From Sabellastarte sp. h YS-2021 (lineage: Eukaryota; Annelida; Polychaeta; Sabellida; Sabellidae): a DNA stretch of 64,000 nt. The notes beneath the pieces are model-generated. The model saw only the letters and a program-made list of their open reading frames with translations. It searched no databases and was not told the origin of the DNA. Of this stretch, positions 1-9,734 are shown in pieces. The stretch is taken from positions 88,378,706 through 88,442,705 of the forward strand of contig OZ024934.1 of assembly GCA_964017235.1 (NCBI GenBank), in the 5' to 3' direction. Numbering within the stretch: the stretch's first letter is position 1; the number at the start of each line of letters is the position of its first letter. A program made the translations under genes and the position numbers.

Positions 1-704
1 AACTAAGGACAGTACAAAGGCTTTGTGTATATTAGTGCGGGGAGATCGCCATGATTTTACCCGTCGATGTTTGTAGTGGAAATTTGTGAACAAACTTTGA
101 GTATTTCCGATCATGGAGTTGAAAGTGTGAACCAGACACAAAAATCAAATTATAACAAGTAAAATACACAAAAAATTACCACAAATATAAGTAAACCAAA
201 AGATAACCCCAAAGCTATTTACAGATGTCTCCCTCACTAACAGACCATGCTAGCCTTAATGTATCTTCACTTGTGATTGGCTAATTTTATGATTACCATG
301 ACAATAGTGGGAAAATCCACAGGTGTTTTCTGTTTATTTTTTTGTATTTACTTATACTTTTGTGATTTTAACTGATGACTGTTTCAGATTTTTACAAAAT
401 ATTATTCTGGTTAATGTTTTATTGTGACCAAAGGGCTACTTTGAAATGAGTTTAGCAAATATCGGTTGTACTTAAAAGTTTACCGATCGTTGAATGGCAA
501 TGAGCCAGCGAGGGATAATACCAAAGTTTGCAAACATCGTCCCAGCACTACTGTATATTATCATTATATCTAGTCTTTGAAAAGGTACGGAAAATGATTG
601 CTTTAAGTTCAGGTTAATGAGATTATATGCAAAACTGATGACAATTCTTCAAAGAGTGAGGGAGTTCTGAGTGCTGTCAGTGGTAGTCACTGCTATATAC
701 TTAC
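1..704. other. Intron sequence left of the last visible LRR-gene exon
   Basis: No LRR-coding block with splice borders and no transposon end was recognised here. It is AT-rich, non-repetitive sequence, presumably the intron that follows the exon ending at 705. Confidence 0.4.
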
Positions 705-836
705 AGTCGGCTGATGTTTGGCGAGGTCACCCAGGGCTCAAACAGCGCCCTCCTGCTCTCCCACGTACTGCCCCGCGGAGGAAACCCATCCTCCCCGTAC
801 AACAGTGGGTCATCAATGGAGTTAGTATCTGCAAAT
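705..836 (-). CDS. LRR gene exon 13 (last visible), end of the LRR block and following segment
   Basis: This 132-bp exon starts after a pyrimidine-rich acceptor ending TATAG and stops at a perfect GTAAGT donor. It begins with one base that completes the split codon of the 1286-1516 exon and ends in phase 2, like the others. It encodes FADTNSIDDPLLYGEDG followed by a Pro/Arg/Trp-containing stretch ending SPNISRL. The first residues complete an LRR (ALESVFADTNSI across the junction); the rest no longer fits the LRR spacing, so this is probably where the repeat domain ends. A second AG eight bases downstream (GCAG) would shift the frame to one that does not match the previous exon, so the upstream acceptor was chosen. 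Confidence 0.75.
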
Positions 837-1285
837 CTATAAATACAAAAAGCTTGTTGAAAGGGCAATGTACTAAACCCTGTCCTATCCATACAAAAGC
901 GGGGCATTGATGGAGTTAGTGCACACAAAACTGAACATACAAGGTCATCAGAAAGGTAAAACTCACTGAAAGAAACTTTTGATGCTTGATGTATATATTG
1001 TATCATTACATAATAGCAGATTATCAATGGATGTACAGTCTGTAAAAAGTTAATATTTAAAGAAACTCTGTCCTTGCCATCCAAAAGCAGTTTGTTGAGT
1101 TAAAGAGGGAGAAAAACTGGATGAAAGAAGCAAAATGAAACTACCAGTTGTTAAGATCACATGGAAGGGTGTGAACAGGCTTCAAAGTGACAAGAAATCC
1201 CAGATAATTCAATAAAAAATCAGAGAGGGGGAGTACCCTTTATGGGGAACTTAATGCAACTGTTTTTTGTTTTTTTTCGACTTAC

Positions 1286-1516
1286 ACACTCTCCAAGGCA
1301 TCGTACTGTTGATAGGACAACACTTGGTGTGGAAATGAGTCGAGGCTGTTGCTGCTGACCCACAGCTCCTGCAGGCTGGCATTCACGTTGAACATGGAGT
1401 TGTAATAGATGTTAGTAAGGCCTGGGTCCTGATGGGATAGGTCCAGAATTCGCAGCTCAGTCATATCTGTGAACGTGTCTCCTTTAAGAATTGTCAACTC
1501 ATTATGGCTTAGTCCT
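1286..1516 (-). CDS. LRR gene exon 12, about three LRRs
   Basis: This 231-bp exon lies between CCACAG and GTAAGT and keeps the 1-base/2-base codon split. It encodes GLSHNELTILKGDTFTDM, then a LRILDLSHQ repeat and a LQELWVSSNSLDSFP repeat, all fitting LxxLxLxxNxL. It is the only multi-repeat exon in the gene, about three times the usual size, and probably arose by loss of introns between former single-repeat exons. Family: extracellular-type LRR, which forms a solenoid for ligand binding. Confidence 0.85.
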
Positions 1517-1557
1517 CTGTGGAATAGATCAGAACATATATTAATCAGACTTTTCAT

Positions 1558-1864
1558 TAGGGGTGTGACATGTACAAATAATCATGACTAAGAATTGCTC
1601 ATACTATTAGATAAAATTGTGGCTCGACACCAAGCCCTTGCAAAGTTTAGTATGCGCCCCAGTAGAAAACATCAAAAATTACAGATTCTGTAAACAAAAA
1701 AAAATTATAAAGATAAAATCCTTAAATCATCAAAATTAGCTGATTGATGTCAACATATAAAATAGTAAATATTATGTCAAAAATGGTGCATTATGCGATT
1801 TAGGGTAAGTAAGGTGTCATATCAGTGTTTTACTACGTAAAAATGCAACCAATTCCATACCACT
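1558..1864 (+). mobile_element. hAT-type MITE, diverged and 3'-truncated copy
   Basis: Starts TAGGGGTGTGACATGTAC and follows the copies at 32855 and 36554 through the shared internal sequence (caaagtttagtatgc, aatggtgcattatgcg). It breaks off near 1864 where a tandem repeat begins. No right terminal repeat remains, and it is the most diverged of the three copies. Confidence 0.65.
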
Positions 1865-1865
1865 A

Positions 1866-2235
1866 TATCGCTCTATCTTGCATCGTTAAGGAGATAGAAG
1901 CAAATTAGTGGTTTTGGATTTTTAGCAAAAATTAAAAAATTCAAATGGCCCCCATTTTTGGAGAGAGGAAATTTTTTTTGAAAATTGGCAAGAGTATAGT
2001 TCTAAGATACCCTGTGGGTCGAAAATTTTGACGAAATCGCTCTATCTTGCACGGTAAAGGAGATAGAAGCAAATTTGTGGTTTTGCATTTTCAGTAACAA
2101 TTCAAAATGGCCGCCATTTTTGGGGAGAGGAAAACCTTTTTGAAAATTGCCAAGAGTACATTCCTTAGATACCCTGTGGGTCAAAAATCTCAACAAAATC
2201 GCTCAATCTCACACGGTTTAGGAGATAGACATATT
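1866..2235. repeat. Tandem repeat, about 165-170 bp units, 2-3 copies
   Basis: The phrase tcgctctatcttgca followed by an aaggagatagaag-like stretch recurs near 1867, 2036 and 2200 (diverged in the third), each time followed by a Gly-like AAAATGGCCGCC/CCC tract and ctaagataccctgtgggtc or close variants. Similar wording (tctatctctaa, caagatggc) occurs in the array at 56.5-57.7 kb, so the two may be distant relatives. Confidence 0.7.
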
Positions 2236-2615
2236 TATGTTTTTTTGCTATGTAGCTATTACTCAGGAGGTTAAAGCTATTACTATCAACAACAATATCA
2301 AGCAAGCAATTGACCCTATAAACCTTCACACCAAATTTTACAAAGATGTGTTAAATGTGTTTCCTTTAAAAGAGTGAAAACAGAAATGCAATTCAGTGTA
2401 GGCTCAAAGTAGAAAAGCAGCTATTACTCAGATAGCTACAAAGCTATCATTAACCAAAAGCTATCCTGGCCAAACTATTGACCCAATTATCCTTTATATA
2501 AATTTTTGTGAAGATAGAAAACATTGTTTCATTAAAATGTCCAGAAAAAAAGTAAACTCAAAATAGCATAATAGCTATATAACACAGTAGCTATTACTCA
2601 GTTAGCTATAAAGGT
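2236..2615. repeat. Left part of a ~165-bp tandem array (gctattactcag units)
   Basis: Units begin near 2255, 2420 and 2590 with gctattactcag, followed by a caagcaagctattgaccc-like block. The array resumes at 6287 after the L2 element, so it was split by that insertion. Confidence 0.7.
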
Positions 2616-2621
2616 ATTATC

Positions 2622-5600
2622 GCCCATTTAGCGGGAATTATCGGCCCAGATTTATTGTGAGTTATTCCTATTTTACTGATATTTTAGTCCATTGTTGTTT
2701 TTCACTGTAGTGGCTGTCAATATCACCTGAATATCATAGTCATTCTCCAGTTTCTGGTCATTCCAATTGTTGTTTTTTCACTGTTGTGAAATATCTACTG
2801 AATACAATTGACTATTTTGTTAGTCACTCCAATACTTTCCTTAAGCTTAAGGCCATCCCCTCTTCGATTCACTTTAGGGAAATTGTTTATTCTAGAGGCT
2901 CAGTGAGGAGTGTAGGGTGCCCGTGAGTCGCCCACGGGACGGAATTTAGAGTGGACAGACTGTGTCACATAGTAACTAATTAGAATTAGGGCATACTGGT
3001 GTTACTCCTCACGGTCCTGTTCTTAGTTTAGGGAACTGGAGTGCAATGAGTACCATCCGCTGGTTGTTCCTCTTACTGTTGTTTTGGAGAAAGTCAGTAA
3101 GCAGTGATCCTAATGTGTTTATTCCGTTGTCTGCTCATGGTCTTACGTCATTACCACGCCCCTACAGACTCCACAGCTATGTCCTGAATACACATCTTTT
3201 CCCTTGTGTGGCTAAGCGTCAGGGCCTTGCGACCTTATTGTTGCTTTGTGGTGACATCTCCCTTAATCCTGGACCAATCTCGTTTGGGGTGGTAAATTGC
3301 CGATCTGTAAGAAACAAGGGACCCTGCATCGATGATACTGTAACAGTACATTCTGTCGACATTCTTGCTGTCACTGAAACACATATTCGCCAGGAGGAAA
3401 CGGACAGCCTTCTACATTCCATCACCCCGACAGGCTTCAAATTCTGCCACAAACCCCGTATTCATGGCCGTGGTGGTGGTGTCGGATTTTTTATCAACAA
3501 AGCTATACAGTTTAGATCTGTGGACACACCTACTTTCAGTTCCTTTGAAAATGTTAGCATTGCAATTGGGTCGGCGGCTCAACAGCTTGTGTTGACTTGT
3601 GTTTATCGTCCACCTGGCTCATGCTCTGAAAGTTTCCTGGACCAATTTCTCAATCTTTTAGAATATTTATCCTCTGTTTCTCCCTCTTTCCTAATTTGTG
3701 GGGATTTCAATATTCATGTGGATACTTCTTCAAATGATAGTATCAAATTCCAGAACTGTTTAGAATCATGCAATATAACACAAAATGTTCAAACGGCTAC
3801 CCATCTACATGGTCATATCCTAGACCTTGTTCTTACTCCTACTGATGCCAGTGTCATCTCTAATGTACGAGTTGCTGAATTTATTTCTGATCATGCTCTT
3901 GTCCTTGCTCAGCTTGACTCAGTTAATCCTCCTTCACATAAGGCAAAAGTTGTCACTTTCAGGAGGTATCATAAAATTGACATGGACAGTTTCCGTAAGG
4001 ATTTGGGAAATAGCGCATTCGTAAAATGCCCTGGTGATACAGTCAGTGGTTTGTGTGAACAATACTTAGATGATTTGAGCAAATTGCTCAACAAGCATGC
4101 ACCATTGGTTACTCGCACTTTTACTAAGCAAGCTACTGGTTGGCTATCTGACACCTACAGGCTGGCAAAAACCATCAGGCGACAGCTGGAACGAATCTGG
4201 CGTAAAGATAAATCTGCCTATAATCGAGCTAGACTTCGAAGACAGATTGGCCGCTGCAATTCACTGGTCAACAAAGATAAGGCAAATTACTTCAGAAACC
4301 TGGTCAAAGAAAATACCAATGACTCCAAGAAGCTATGGCAGGTCTTGCGTTCCGCACTGCACTCTAGTCCTGAAGCAGTACTCCCTTCTCATGAATCTAA
4401 GAAAGGTCTTGCTGACCGGTTTGTCACTTTCTTCAGTGACAAAATAGATAAAATCAGAAACTCATTTTCCTCTAGTGACTCATTCACTCTGCCTCCTCCA
4501 CCTGATGTACCCAATTTCAGCTGCTTTAAACAAGTTTCTCAAGAGGAAATTAGAAAAATTATCATGAAGTCACCCACTAAATCTTGTTTGTTAGACCCAT
4601 GGCCTACATTTCTTGTTAAGGAATGTATTGATATTTTACTGCCCTCTATCACCAGGCTTGTTAACTGCTCGTTGTCAGAAGGTGTTGTACCTGATGAATT
4701 CAAGAAGGCTATTGTAACCCCATTGATTAAAAAGTCATCACTACCACCCAATGACTTAAAAAACTACAGACCTGTTTCTGGGTTGGGCTTCATATCCAAA
4801 CTGGTTGAACGTGTTGTTGCTTCTCAGTTGAATGACCATGTTAGTTTGAACGGACTGGAGAATGTCAGGCAATCTGCCTACAAACTAGGTCACTCAACTG
4901 AATCTGCATTGCTTTCAATTAAGAATGATGTTCATTTGGCTTTTGCTAAAGGTGAGGCTACTGCTGTCGTTCTCTTGGATCAATCAGCAGCGTTTGATAC
5001 TATTGATCATGATACGCTACTTAATTCTCTTAGCTCCTGGTTTGGTGTGAGCGGGGTTGTCCTCGATTGGTTTAAGTCTTATCTCTCAGACCGTGTTCAG
5101 TGCATTAAGATTGGGTCAATTTTATCTGATGCCAAAAAGTTATTGTATGGTGTGCCTCAAGGCTCTGTCCTGGGGCCAATCCTTTTTTCACTCTATACTA
5201 CTCCACTGAGTAAAGTCATACAGAATCATCCTGGTATTAGTTTCCAGTTCTACGCTGATGACACACAATTGTATGTACACCTCACACATAAAAATGTTGC
5301 CTCGGCCCTTGATAAGCTGTCACACTGCCTTGAAGACGTAAAGAGATGGCTCTCTACAAATAAGCTCAAGCTAAATCCAGATAAGACCGAATTCATTGTG
5401 TTTGGCTCAAAGTCTCAGCGCGAAAAACTTAATCAGTCCTTCCCGGTCAACATACTTGGTAATCTCATATCACCAACAGATGCAGTTAGGAACCTTGGTG
5501 TCTGGTTTGATTCTGATTTCTCATTCTCTTGCCATGTTAGGAAGCTCTGCAAGGCTTGTTTTGCTCATGTCCGGGATCTTAAGCGACTCCGAGGACATCT

Positions 5601-6280
5601 GACACATGAAGCTACTCTTATGGCTGCCAATGCTCTGGTCGGAAGTCGACTAGATTACTGTAACTCTCTGTTCAGAGGTCTCTCAGCTCTAGATCTGCGC
5701 AAACTTCAATGTGTTCAAAATAGCCTGGCTAGAATTGTTGCCAACACCACCAAGTACTCACACATCACTCCAGTTAGAAAAGCACTACATTGGTTGCCAA
5801 TTAAGTACCGTTCTATCTTTAAGACTGCCATGTTGGTATATAAGTTCCTACACAGTGGTAACCCCAAATACTTTGAACCCTTCCTCATTCCCAGACATAG
5901 TGCATATAACACTCGTCGAAGTCAATCTGATGGCATATTTCTTGAGGTTCCCCACTTTGGTTCAATTTTCAAGTCTCGAAAACATTTTGGACTCAGTTTT
6001 GCGTATGACGCACCTATGATTTGGAATGACCTTCCTGATGAGGTCCGCTCTGCAAACTCACTTGCCTCTTTCAGGTCAAAGTTGAAGTCATACCTCTTTG
6101 GAAAAGCATACCCACCCTAAATTTCCAATCTCCTTTCTGCTTTCTCCGCGGTGCTGACCCCTGCAATGTCTCTGGTTTTTGAATATTGAACAATGTTTTT
6201 GTGTGATGCGCCTTAGAGTCTGTCTTTTGACAGAGATTAAGCGCTATAAAAGTGCTATTAGAATTAGAATTAGAATTAGA
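2622..6280 (+). mobile_element. Full-length L2-clade non-LTR retrotransposon
   Basis: The element has a ~420-bp 5' leader, one long ORF, and a 3' end reading gcgctataaaagtgctatta followed by attaga repeats, the tail style of L2-clade LINEs (no poly-A). It sits inside a tandem array whose sequence resumes directly after it. ATTATC occurs at both borders (2616-2621 and 6281-6286) and is probably the target-site duplication, although the right copy also resembles the tail repeat. The long open frame and apparently complete 5' leader suggest a fairly recent insertion. Confidence 0.85.
3046..6120 (+). CDS. L2-type LINE polyprotein: 2A-like motif, AP endonuclease, reverse transcriptase
   Basis: 1024 aa, uninterrupted. 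Residues 1-19 are hydrophobic (signal-like). Residues 62-77 are a leucine-rich run ending GDISLNPGP, matching the 2A ribosome-skipping consensus D(V/I)ExNPGP except Ser for Glu. Residues ~81-290 are an apurinic-type endonuclease: NCRSVRNK, TETH (E111), GDFN (219-222), SDHALV (281-286). The reverse transcriptase follows: NYRPVS (573-578), LLDQSAAFDTID (643-654), GVPQGSVLGP (702-711) and YADD (736-739). The C-terminus lacks RNase H, as is usual for L2/CR1. The enzyme nicks DNA and primes cDNA synthesis at the target. If the 2A motif works, it would release a 76-residue N-terminal piece. No stop or frameshift is seen, so the copy may be competent. Confidence 0.93.
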   Translation: MSTIRWLFLLLLFWRKSVSSDPNVFIPLSAHGLTSLPRPYRLHSYVLNTHLFPCVAKRQGLATLLLLCGDISLNPGPISFGVVNCRSVRNKGPCIDDTVTVHSVDILAVTETHIRQEETDSLLHSITPTGFKFCHKPRIHGRGGGVGFFINKAIQFRSVDTPTFSSFENVSIAIGSAAQQLVLTCVYRPPGSCSESFLDQFLNLLEYLSSVSPSFLICGDFNIHVDTSSNDSIKFQNCLESCNITQNVQTATHLHGHILDLVLTPTDASVISNVRVAEFISDHALVLAQLDSVNPPSHKAKVVTFRRYHKIDMDSFRKDLGNSAFVKCPGDTVSGLCEQYLDDLSKLLNKHAPLVTRTFTKQATGWLSDTYRLAKTIRRQLERIWRKDKSAYNRARLRRQIGRCNSLVNKDKANYFRNLVKENTNDSKKLWQVLRSALHSSPEAVLPSHESKKGLADRFVTFFSDKIDKIRNSFSSSDSFTLPPPPDVPNFSCFKQVSQEEIRKIIMKSPTKSCLLDPWPTFLVKECIDILLPSITRLVNCSLSEGVVPDEFKKAIVTPLIKKSSLPPNDLKNYRPVSGLGFISKLVERVVASQLNDHVSLNGLENVRQSAYKLGHSTESALLSIKNDVHLAFAKGEATAVVLLDQSAAFDTIDHDTLLNSLSSWFGVSGVVLDWFKSYLSDRVQCIKIGSILSDAKKLLYGVPQGSVLGPILFSLYTTPLSKVIQNHPGISFQFYADDTQLYVHLTHKNVASALDKLSHCLEDVKRWLSTNKLKLNPDKTEFIVFGSKSQREKLNQSFPVNILGNLISPTDAVRNLGVWFDSDFSFSCHVRKLCKACFAHVRDLKRLRGHLTHEATLMAANALVGSRLDYCNSLFRGLSALDLRKLQCVQNSLARIVANTTKYSHITPVRKALHWLPIKYRSIFKTAMLVYKFLHSGNPKYFEPFLIPRHSAYNTRRSQSDGIFLEVPHFGSIFKSRKHFGLSFAYDAPMIWNDLPDEVRSANSLASFRSKLKSYLFGKAYPP

Positions 6281-6285
6281 ATTAT
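6251..6285 (+). repeat. 3'-terminal attaga microsatellite of the L2 element
   Basis: About four to five attaga/attaga-like units follow the gcgctataaaagtgc motif. Short 3' tandem repeats replace poly-A in L2/CR1 elements and are thought to be recognised by the element's own reverse transcriptase. Confidence 0.8.
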
Positions 6286-6286
6286 C

Positions 6287-6640
6287 ACCAAAAGCAATCC
6301 CAAGCAAGCTACTGATTCAATAATCCTCCATCCCAAATTTTGTGAACATAGGTGAAATACTTTTCCTTTAAAATGCTTAAAATAAAAAAGCTACTTAAAG
6401 TAGCTAAGTAGCTATTACTCAGTCAGTTTTATAGCTCTTACCACTAAAAGCAATCCCAAGCAAGCTATTGACCTAACTATAGCTCATACCTAATTTAGTA
6501 AAGATATGTCAAATATTCTTCCTTAAAATGCCCGGAAACAAAAGAGGTACACAAAAGTAGCTAAGTAGCTATTACTCAGTTAATACTTTTCCTTGAAATG
6601 ACCGGAAACCAAGCGTGATGACGGATGGCGGAGGGAGGAC
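6287..6640. repeat. Right part of the ~165-bp tandem array (gctattactcag units)
   Basis: Resumes with accaaaagcaatcccaagc, with new unit starts near 6412 and 6562. It matches the units at 2236-2615 in order and spacing. Confidence 0.7.
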
Positions 6641-6657
6641 GCCGGAAAAAGCAAAAA

Positions 6658-6692
6658 TAATATGTCCACCCCCCACTGAGGTGGACATAATA
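6658..6692. repeat. Short hairpin at the end of the array
   Basis: tatgtccacc and ggtggacata form a near-perfect inverted repeat around a short C-rich loop. Function unknown; it may be a foldback remnant. Confidence 0.45.
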
Positions 6693-6900
6693 CTTGCTGT
6701 AGTGTTGGGTGTCTTGCAGTATTGACTAAAATATCTTGAATTTTGATTCATCTGGCTAAACAAAGTAATAAATTATCCAGAAATTTATCATAAAAGTTCC
6801 AGAACATTAGCCAGGTGTAAGAAATTGCCGGTTTCATACTAAATCATTTCTATTTGATAATTTCTAGAAGGTTAAAAACTAAGTTATTAATATTACTTAC

Positions 6901-6972
6901 AAATGCATCAAGTTAGGAATCCCATCAAATATACCAGGCATGATATTTGTAAAGCTATTGTAATCAAGTTCT
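6901..6972 (-). CDS. LRR gene exon 11, single LRR
   Basis: Exactly 72 bp between TTGTAG and GTAAGT, phase 2 on both sides. Encodes ELDYNSFTNIMPGIFDGIPN and then LMHL, a canonical 24-residue LRR (LxxNxFxxIxxxxFxxIxxLxxL). Confidence 0.85.
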
Positions 6973-7364
6973 CTACAAAACAAAAATAACAGAAACTTCA
7001 TCTCAATAATGAAATTTAATCATTCACAGTTTATAATGACACATATAATATGAAATTATTCCTCTGGTTACCCCAGTGACCTTAAGACAAACACTGAGTC
7101 CATATTCTTGAGAAAATACATTTTAAATGATTTGACTGATGGCAATATACCATAGGCATCTCTGCCATTGAAAATCCAGTGGGAGTTCAGCACTTGTAAA
7201 ATATAATTCTATTTTAATTTTTCCCATTTAAATATACGATAACAACATTCCTGTAAAAATAAATGACATCGTACAAATTAAAACTGCACAAAAGACTTTA
7301 CAGAAGCAAAAGTCAGTCTTAACTTTCAAATTTTCTGCTTCAGTACAGTCATGCCATAAATATA

Positions 7365-7593
7365 TAGAGTAAGAAATCTAAAATTCGCCAGGAATCTAAA
7401 ATTCGCCACCTCTAAAACCTTAGTTAATTTTATGAAGAAAATGATGTTTTTGTCTAAAAATTGGTATTTTTCAGTTCAAAAAGCCTTAATTTATTATACA
7501 GTCAACAAATCTCACCACAATTCATTTATTTTATTAGTATTTTCACCCGTGGCGAATTTCAGATATGTGGCGAATTTTAGATTTCTTACTCTA
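7365..7593. mobile_element. 229-bp MITE, TIR tagagtaagaaatctaaaatt, copy 1
   Basis: The terminal inverted repeat starting TAGAGTAAGAAATCTAAAAT is found at both ends, with a second attcgcc repeat just inside. Related copies lie at 14449 and 26245. TA at the tips would suit a Tc1/mariner-type target, but no transposase is present to prove it. Confidence 0.8.
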
Positions 7594-7634
7594 CAGATAT
7601 CAAATAGAATGTCTTTTTTCAGTTTAGCTTAAAA

Positions 7635-7860
7635 AATTGCAAATTTAATAAGTAAATTAAATTTTTATAAGTTAATACCCTATCCAATGGACAATAGCTT
7701 ATCCGGTCGGCGCAGACCGGCCCGCCAAACGCCAGAAAAAGACGTCCTGTGTTGCCACTAGCTGGCCGGTCCGTAGTACTGTGCACTCCCCAGATGGCGC
7801 CTCGTACTTCCTTCCTGTCTAGACAACCTGACGTCATAGCATCTTTTTCGTTGTCTAAAC
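7635..7860. repeat. DIRS A left terminal inverted arm
   Basis: From the tip aattgcaaatttaataag through ccaatggacaatagctt and the rest of the arm. The part from ~7690 is the reverse complement of 13864-14055. The outermost ~50 bp differ from the right tip, as in DIRS elements, where the two tips are joined through the internal complementary region. A palindromic TGACGTCA (7829-7836) lies in the arm. Confidence 0.8.
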
Positions 7861-7910
7861 CTATTAGACCCCTAGTAAGTTGAAAGCGGGGTCGGTGGGA
7901 GGGTCTTGTG

Positions 7911-8001
7911 TGTCCATTGGATAGGGTATTAACTTATAAAAATTTAATTTACTTATTAAATTTGCAATTTTATTGCGTTAATACATCCTATCCAATGGAC
8001 A
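7911..8001. repeat. DIRS A internal complementary region (ICR)
   Basis: The first ~57 bp (tgtccattggatagggtatt onward) are the reverse complement of the left tip. The remaining ~34 bp (ttgcgttaatacatcctatc onward) are the reverse complement of the right tip. Such a fusion of both ends is the diagnostic ICR of DIRS elements, thought to template joining of the ends into a circular intermediate. Confidence 0.85.
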
Positions 8002-8208
8002 ATAGCTGAATAACTACCGCTTGGTCGGCGGGTAAGTTACTAGGGACTTATGTGAACTCACAAGTAATAGCAAATTTTAAACCTAAGGTCTAGGCTGACT
8101 TCGTCAGAAGACCTATAGGTCCAGGCCTGGGTTGACTTTAAGGTCAGGAAACCCTGCAAGGCCATGGTCGGTTGCCAGCAGCCGGTTACCCGGGGCTATA
8201 CCGCCGTT

Positions 8209-8224
8209 GCCCCCCCCCCCCCTT
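8209..8224. repeat. Poly-C tract downstream of the recombinase
   Basis: A run of C preceded by gccgttg and followed by tttt. The same tract sits at the same place in element B (58998-59018), so it is a conserved element feature rather than chance. Confidence 0.6.
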
Positions 8225-8499
8225 TTTACAGACCTGCTCTGAGGTAGGGGAAGAGAGGGATGAGTTCAGTCCCAGAATGCAAATAAACCTCCCGAAGGAA
8301 GCAGGCCACTCTTAATTCTTATGTACATGAAGAAACTGTTTATACATATATACAAATCTCCTCAAGCTAAGGGCCACTTGTGGATCTGCTGAGCAGCCAC
8401 TACCGAGCCCAATTGGTAAAGCCCTGAATCAGCCCAAGCCCCGACCTTCATATAGAACTGTGTGAAGGTATTGTGACTTCAGTGGCGGGCTGACAAGAT

Positions 8500-9720
8500 T
8501 GGATCTAAGGAGACTCCCGACTGGAAGACCTTAGGAGCAGCAAAGGCCCTGACATCATGGGCTTTAACCCGACGTCAAGTGTGGGCCTCCTGGTCAGAGA
8601 GCTCATAACATAGGATCACAGTCTGCTTGATCCAAGAGGAGATAGTGGCAGGTGAGATGTCTTTGTAGAAACCTTTCTTAAAGGAGACAAAAACCACCTC
8701 CTTATTCTGCCTGATGTCTGAGGTCCTGTCCAAATAGTAGCACAATGCTTTGAACTGACAGAGGGACCTGTCAGACTTGAGGGAACTATCCAGAATCGGG
8801 GCCAGGGCTGTTATAACCCCCGGGACCACACTGAACACTCTATGGCCAGCTGATTCTAGGATAGAAAGCTGGGTGATGGATACAGGGACACCTTTGACCA
8901 ATCGGATGGGTGTCCAATATATCAGTTTTGCTAGGCATGGATCTCACTTTTGCACTTGCCCGACCCAAGGGCCAAGAGGAATACCGTCTTGAAGGTCAAA
9001 TGCTTCAAGGGGGGCCTCCTTGATTGGATCAAATGGAGTCTTAGCTGGTGCACAGCCAGTGAGAAGTTCCAGGAGGGTATGCCACTCCTGCCTTTGGGTC
9101 TGTCTCTGAGGAATCTATCCAGGAGACGAGTGAGATTTCCGTCCTTACCGATGTTGAAGGGTGAATTTCCCAGTTTATCAACAATGGGTGACCTATAACC
9201 ATCAATGGTGCTGTGCTGTTTGCCAAGCATGTATCTCACTTCTACGCTTGCCCGACCCCATGGCCAAGAGGAAAACTGCCTTGAAGGTCAAATGTTTCAA
9301 GGAGGCCTATAATTGGTTCAAAATGAACCTTGTCAACTGGTGCAAAAACCAGGGAGAGGTTCCAGGAGGGGGTTCCCCTCCGGCCTTTGGGTCTGTCTCA
9401 GTGGAAGCTATCCAGGAGACGAGTGAGATTTTCATCCTTACTAACATTGATGGGCAAATTTTCCAGACTATCAGCAATGGTTGACCTGAACCATCAATGG
9501 TACTGGGCTGCAACTTCCTGTCCTGAAGCAGGTACCTAAGGAAGTCAGTAACTGACTTTACAGGTGGTGCCCGAAATCCACCTGATGAATGATACATCAC
9601 TTGGTAAAAATGACCCATTTGCCCCATAGACTGATCTGATTGACCTCCCTTTGAGGAGCCTCAATTCTTGCTGTCACTGCCTCAGACAAGTCCTGCTCTT
9701 CAATTGCTGAGGCTCTAGGA
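8500..9720 (-). pseudogene. Decayed tyrosine recombinase of DIRS A
   Basis: Fragments in several minus-strand frames match the element-B recombinase in order: GYRSPIVDKLGNSPFNIGKD (around 9150-9200), DRPKGRSGIPSWN, LTFKTVFLLALGSG, then LCYYLDRTSDIRQNKEVVFV and ISPATISSWIKQTVILCYEL (around 8590-8750). The family (DIRS-type YR) integrates circular DNA with an R-H-x-x-R-Y active site. Here frameshifts, stops and an internal ~298-bp duplication leave no usable frame. Confidence 0.8.
8925..9520. repeat. Tandem duplication (~298 bp x 2) inside the DIRS A recombinase
   Basis: The block from the gcatggatctcacttttgc phrase (near 8935) to ccatcaatggtgctg (near 9212) is repeated from gcatgtatctcacttctacg (near 9228) to ccatcaatggtactg (near 9503). 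The two copies have diverged, so the duplication is not recent. Element B has one copy. Confidence 0.75.
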
Positions 9721-9734
9721 GCCCTGCATGGAGA

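Noticed and set aside
7432..7632. 66-codon frame MKKMMFLSKNWYFSVQ, repeated at 26113-26406
   Set aside because: The shared sequence is the 229-bp MITE; the frame is a by-product of the repeat, not a gene.
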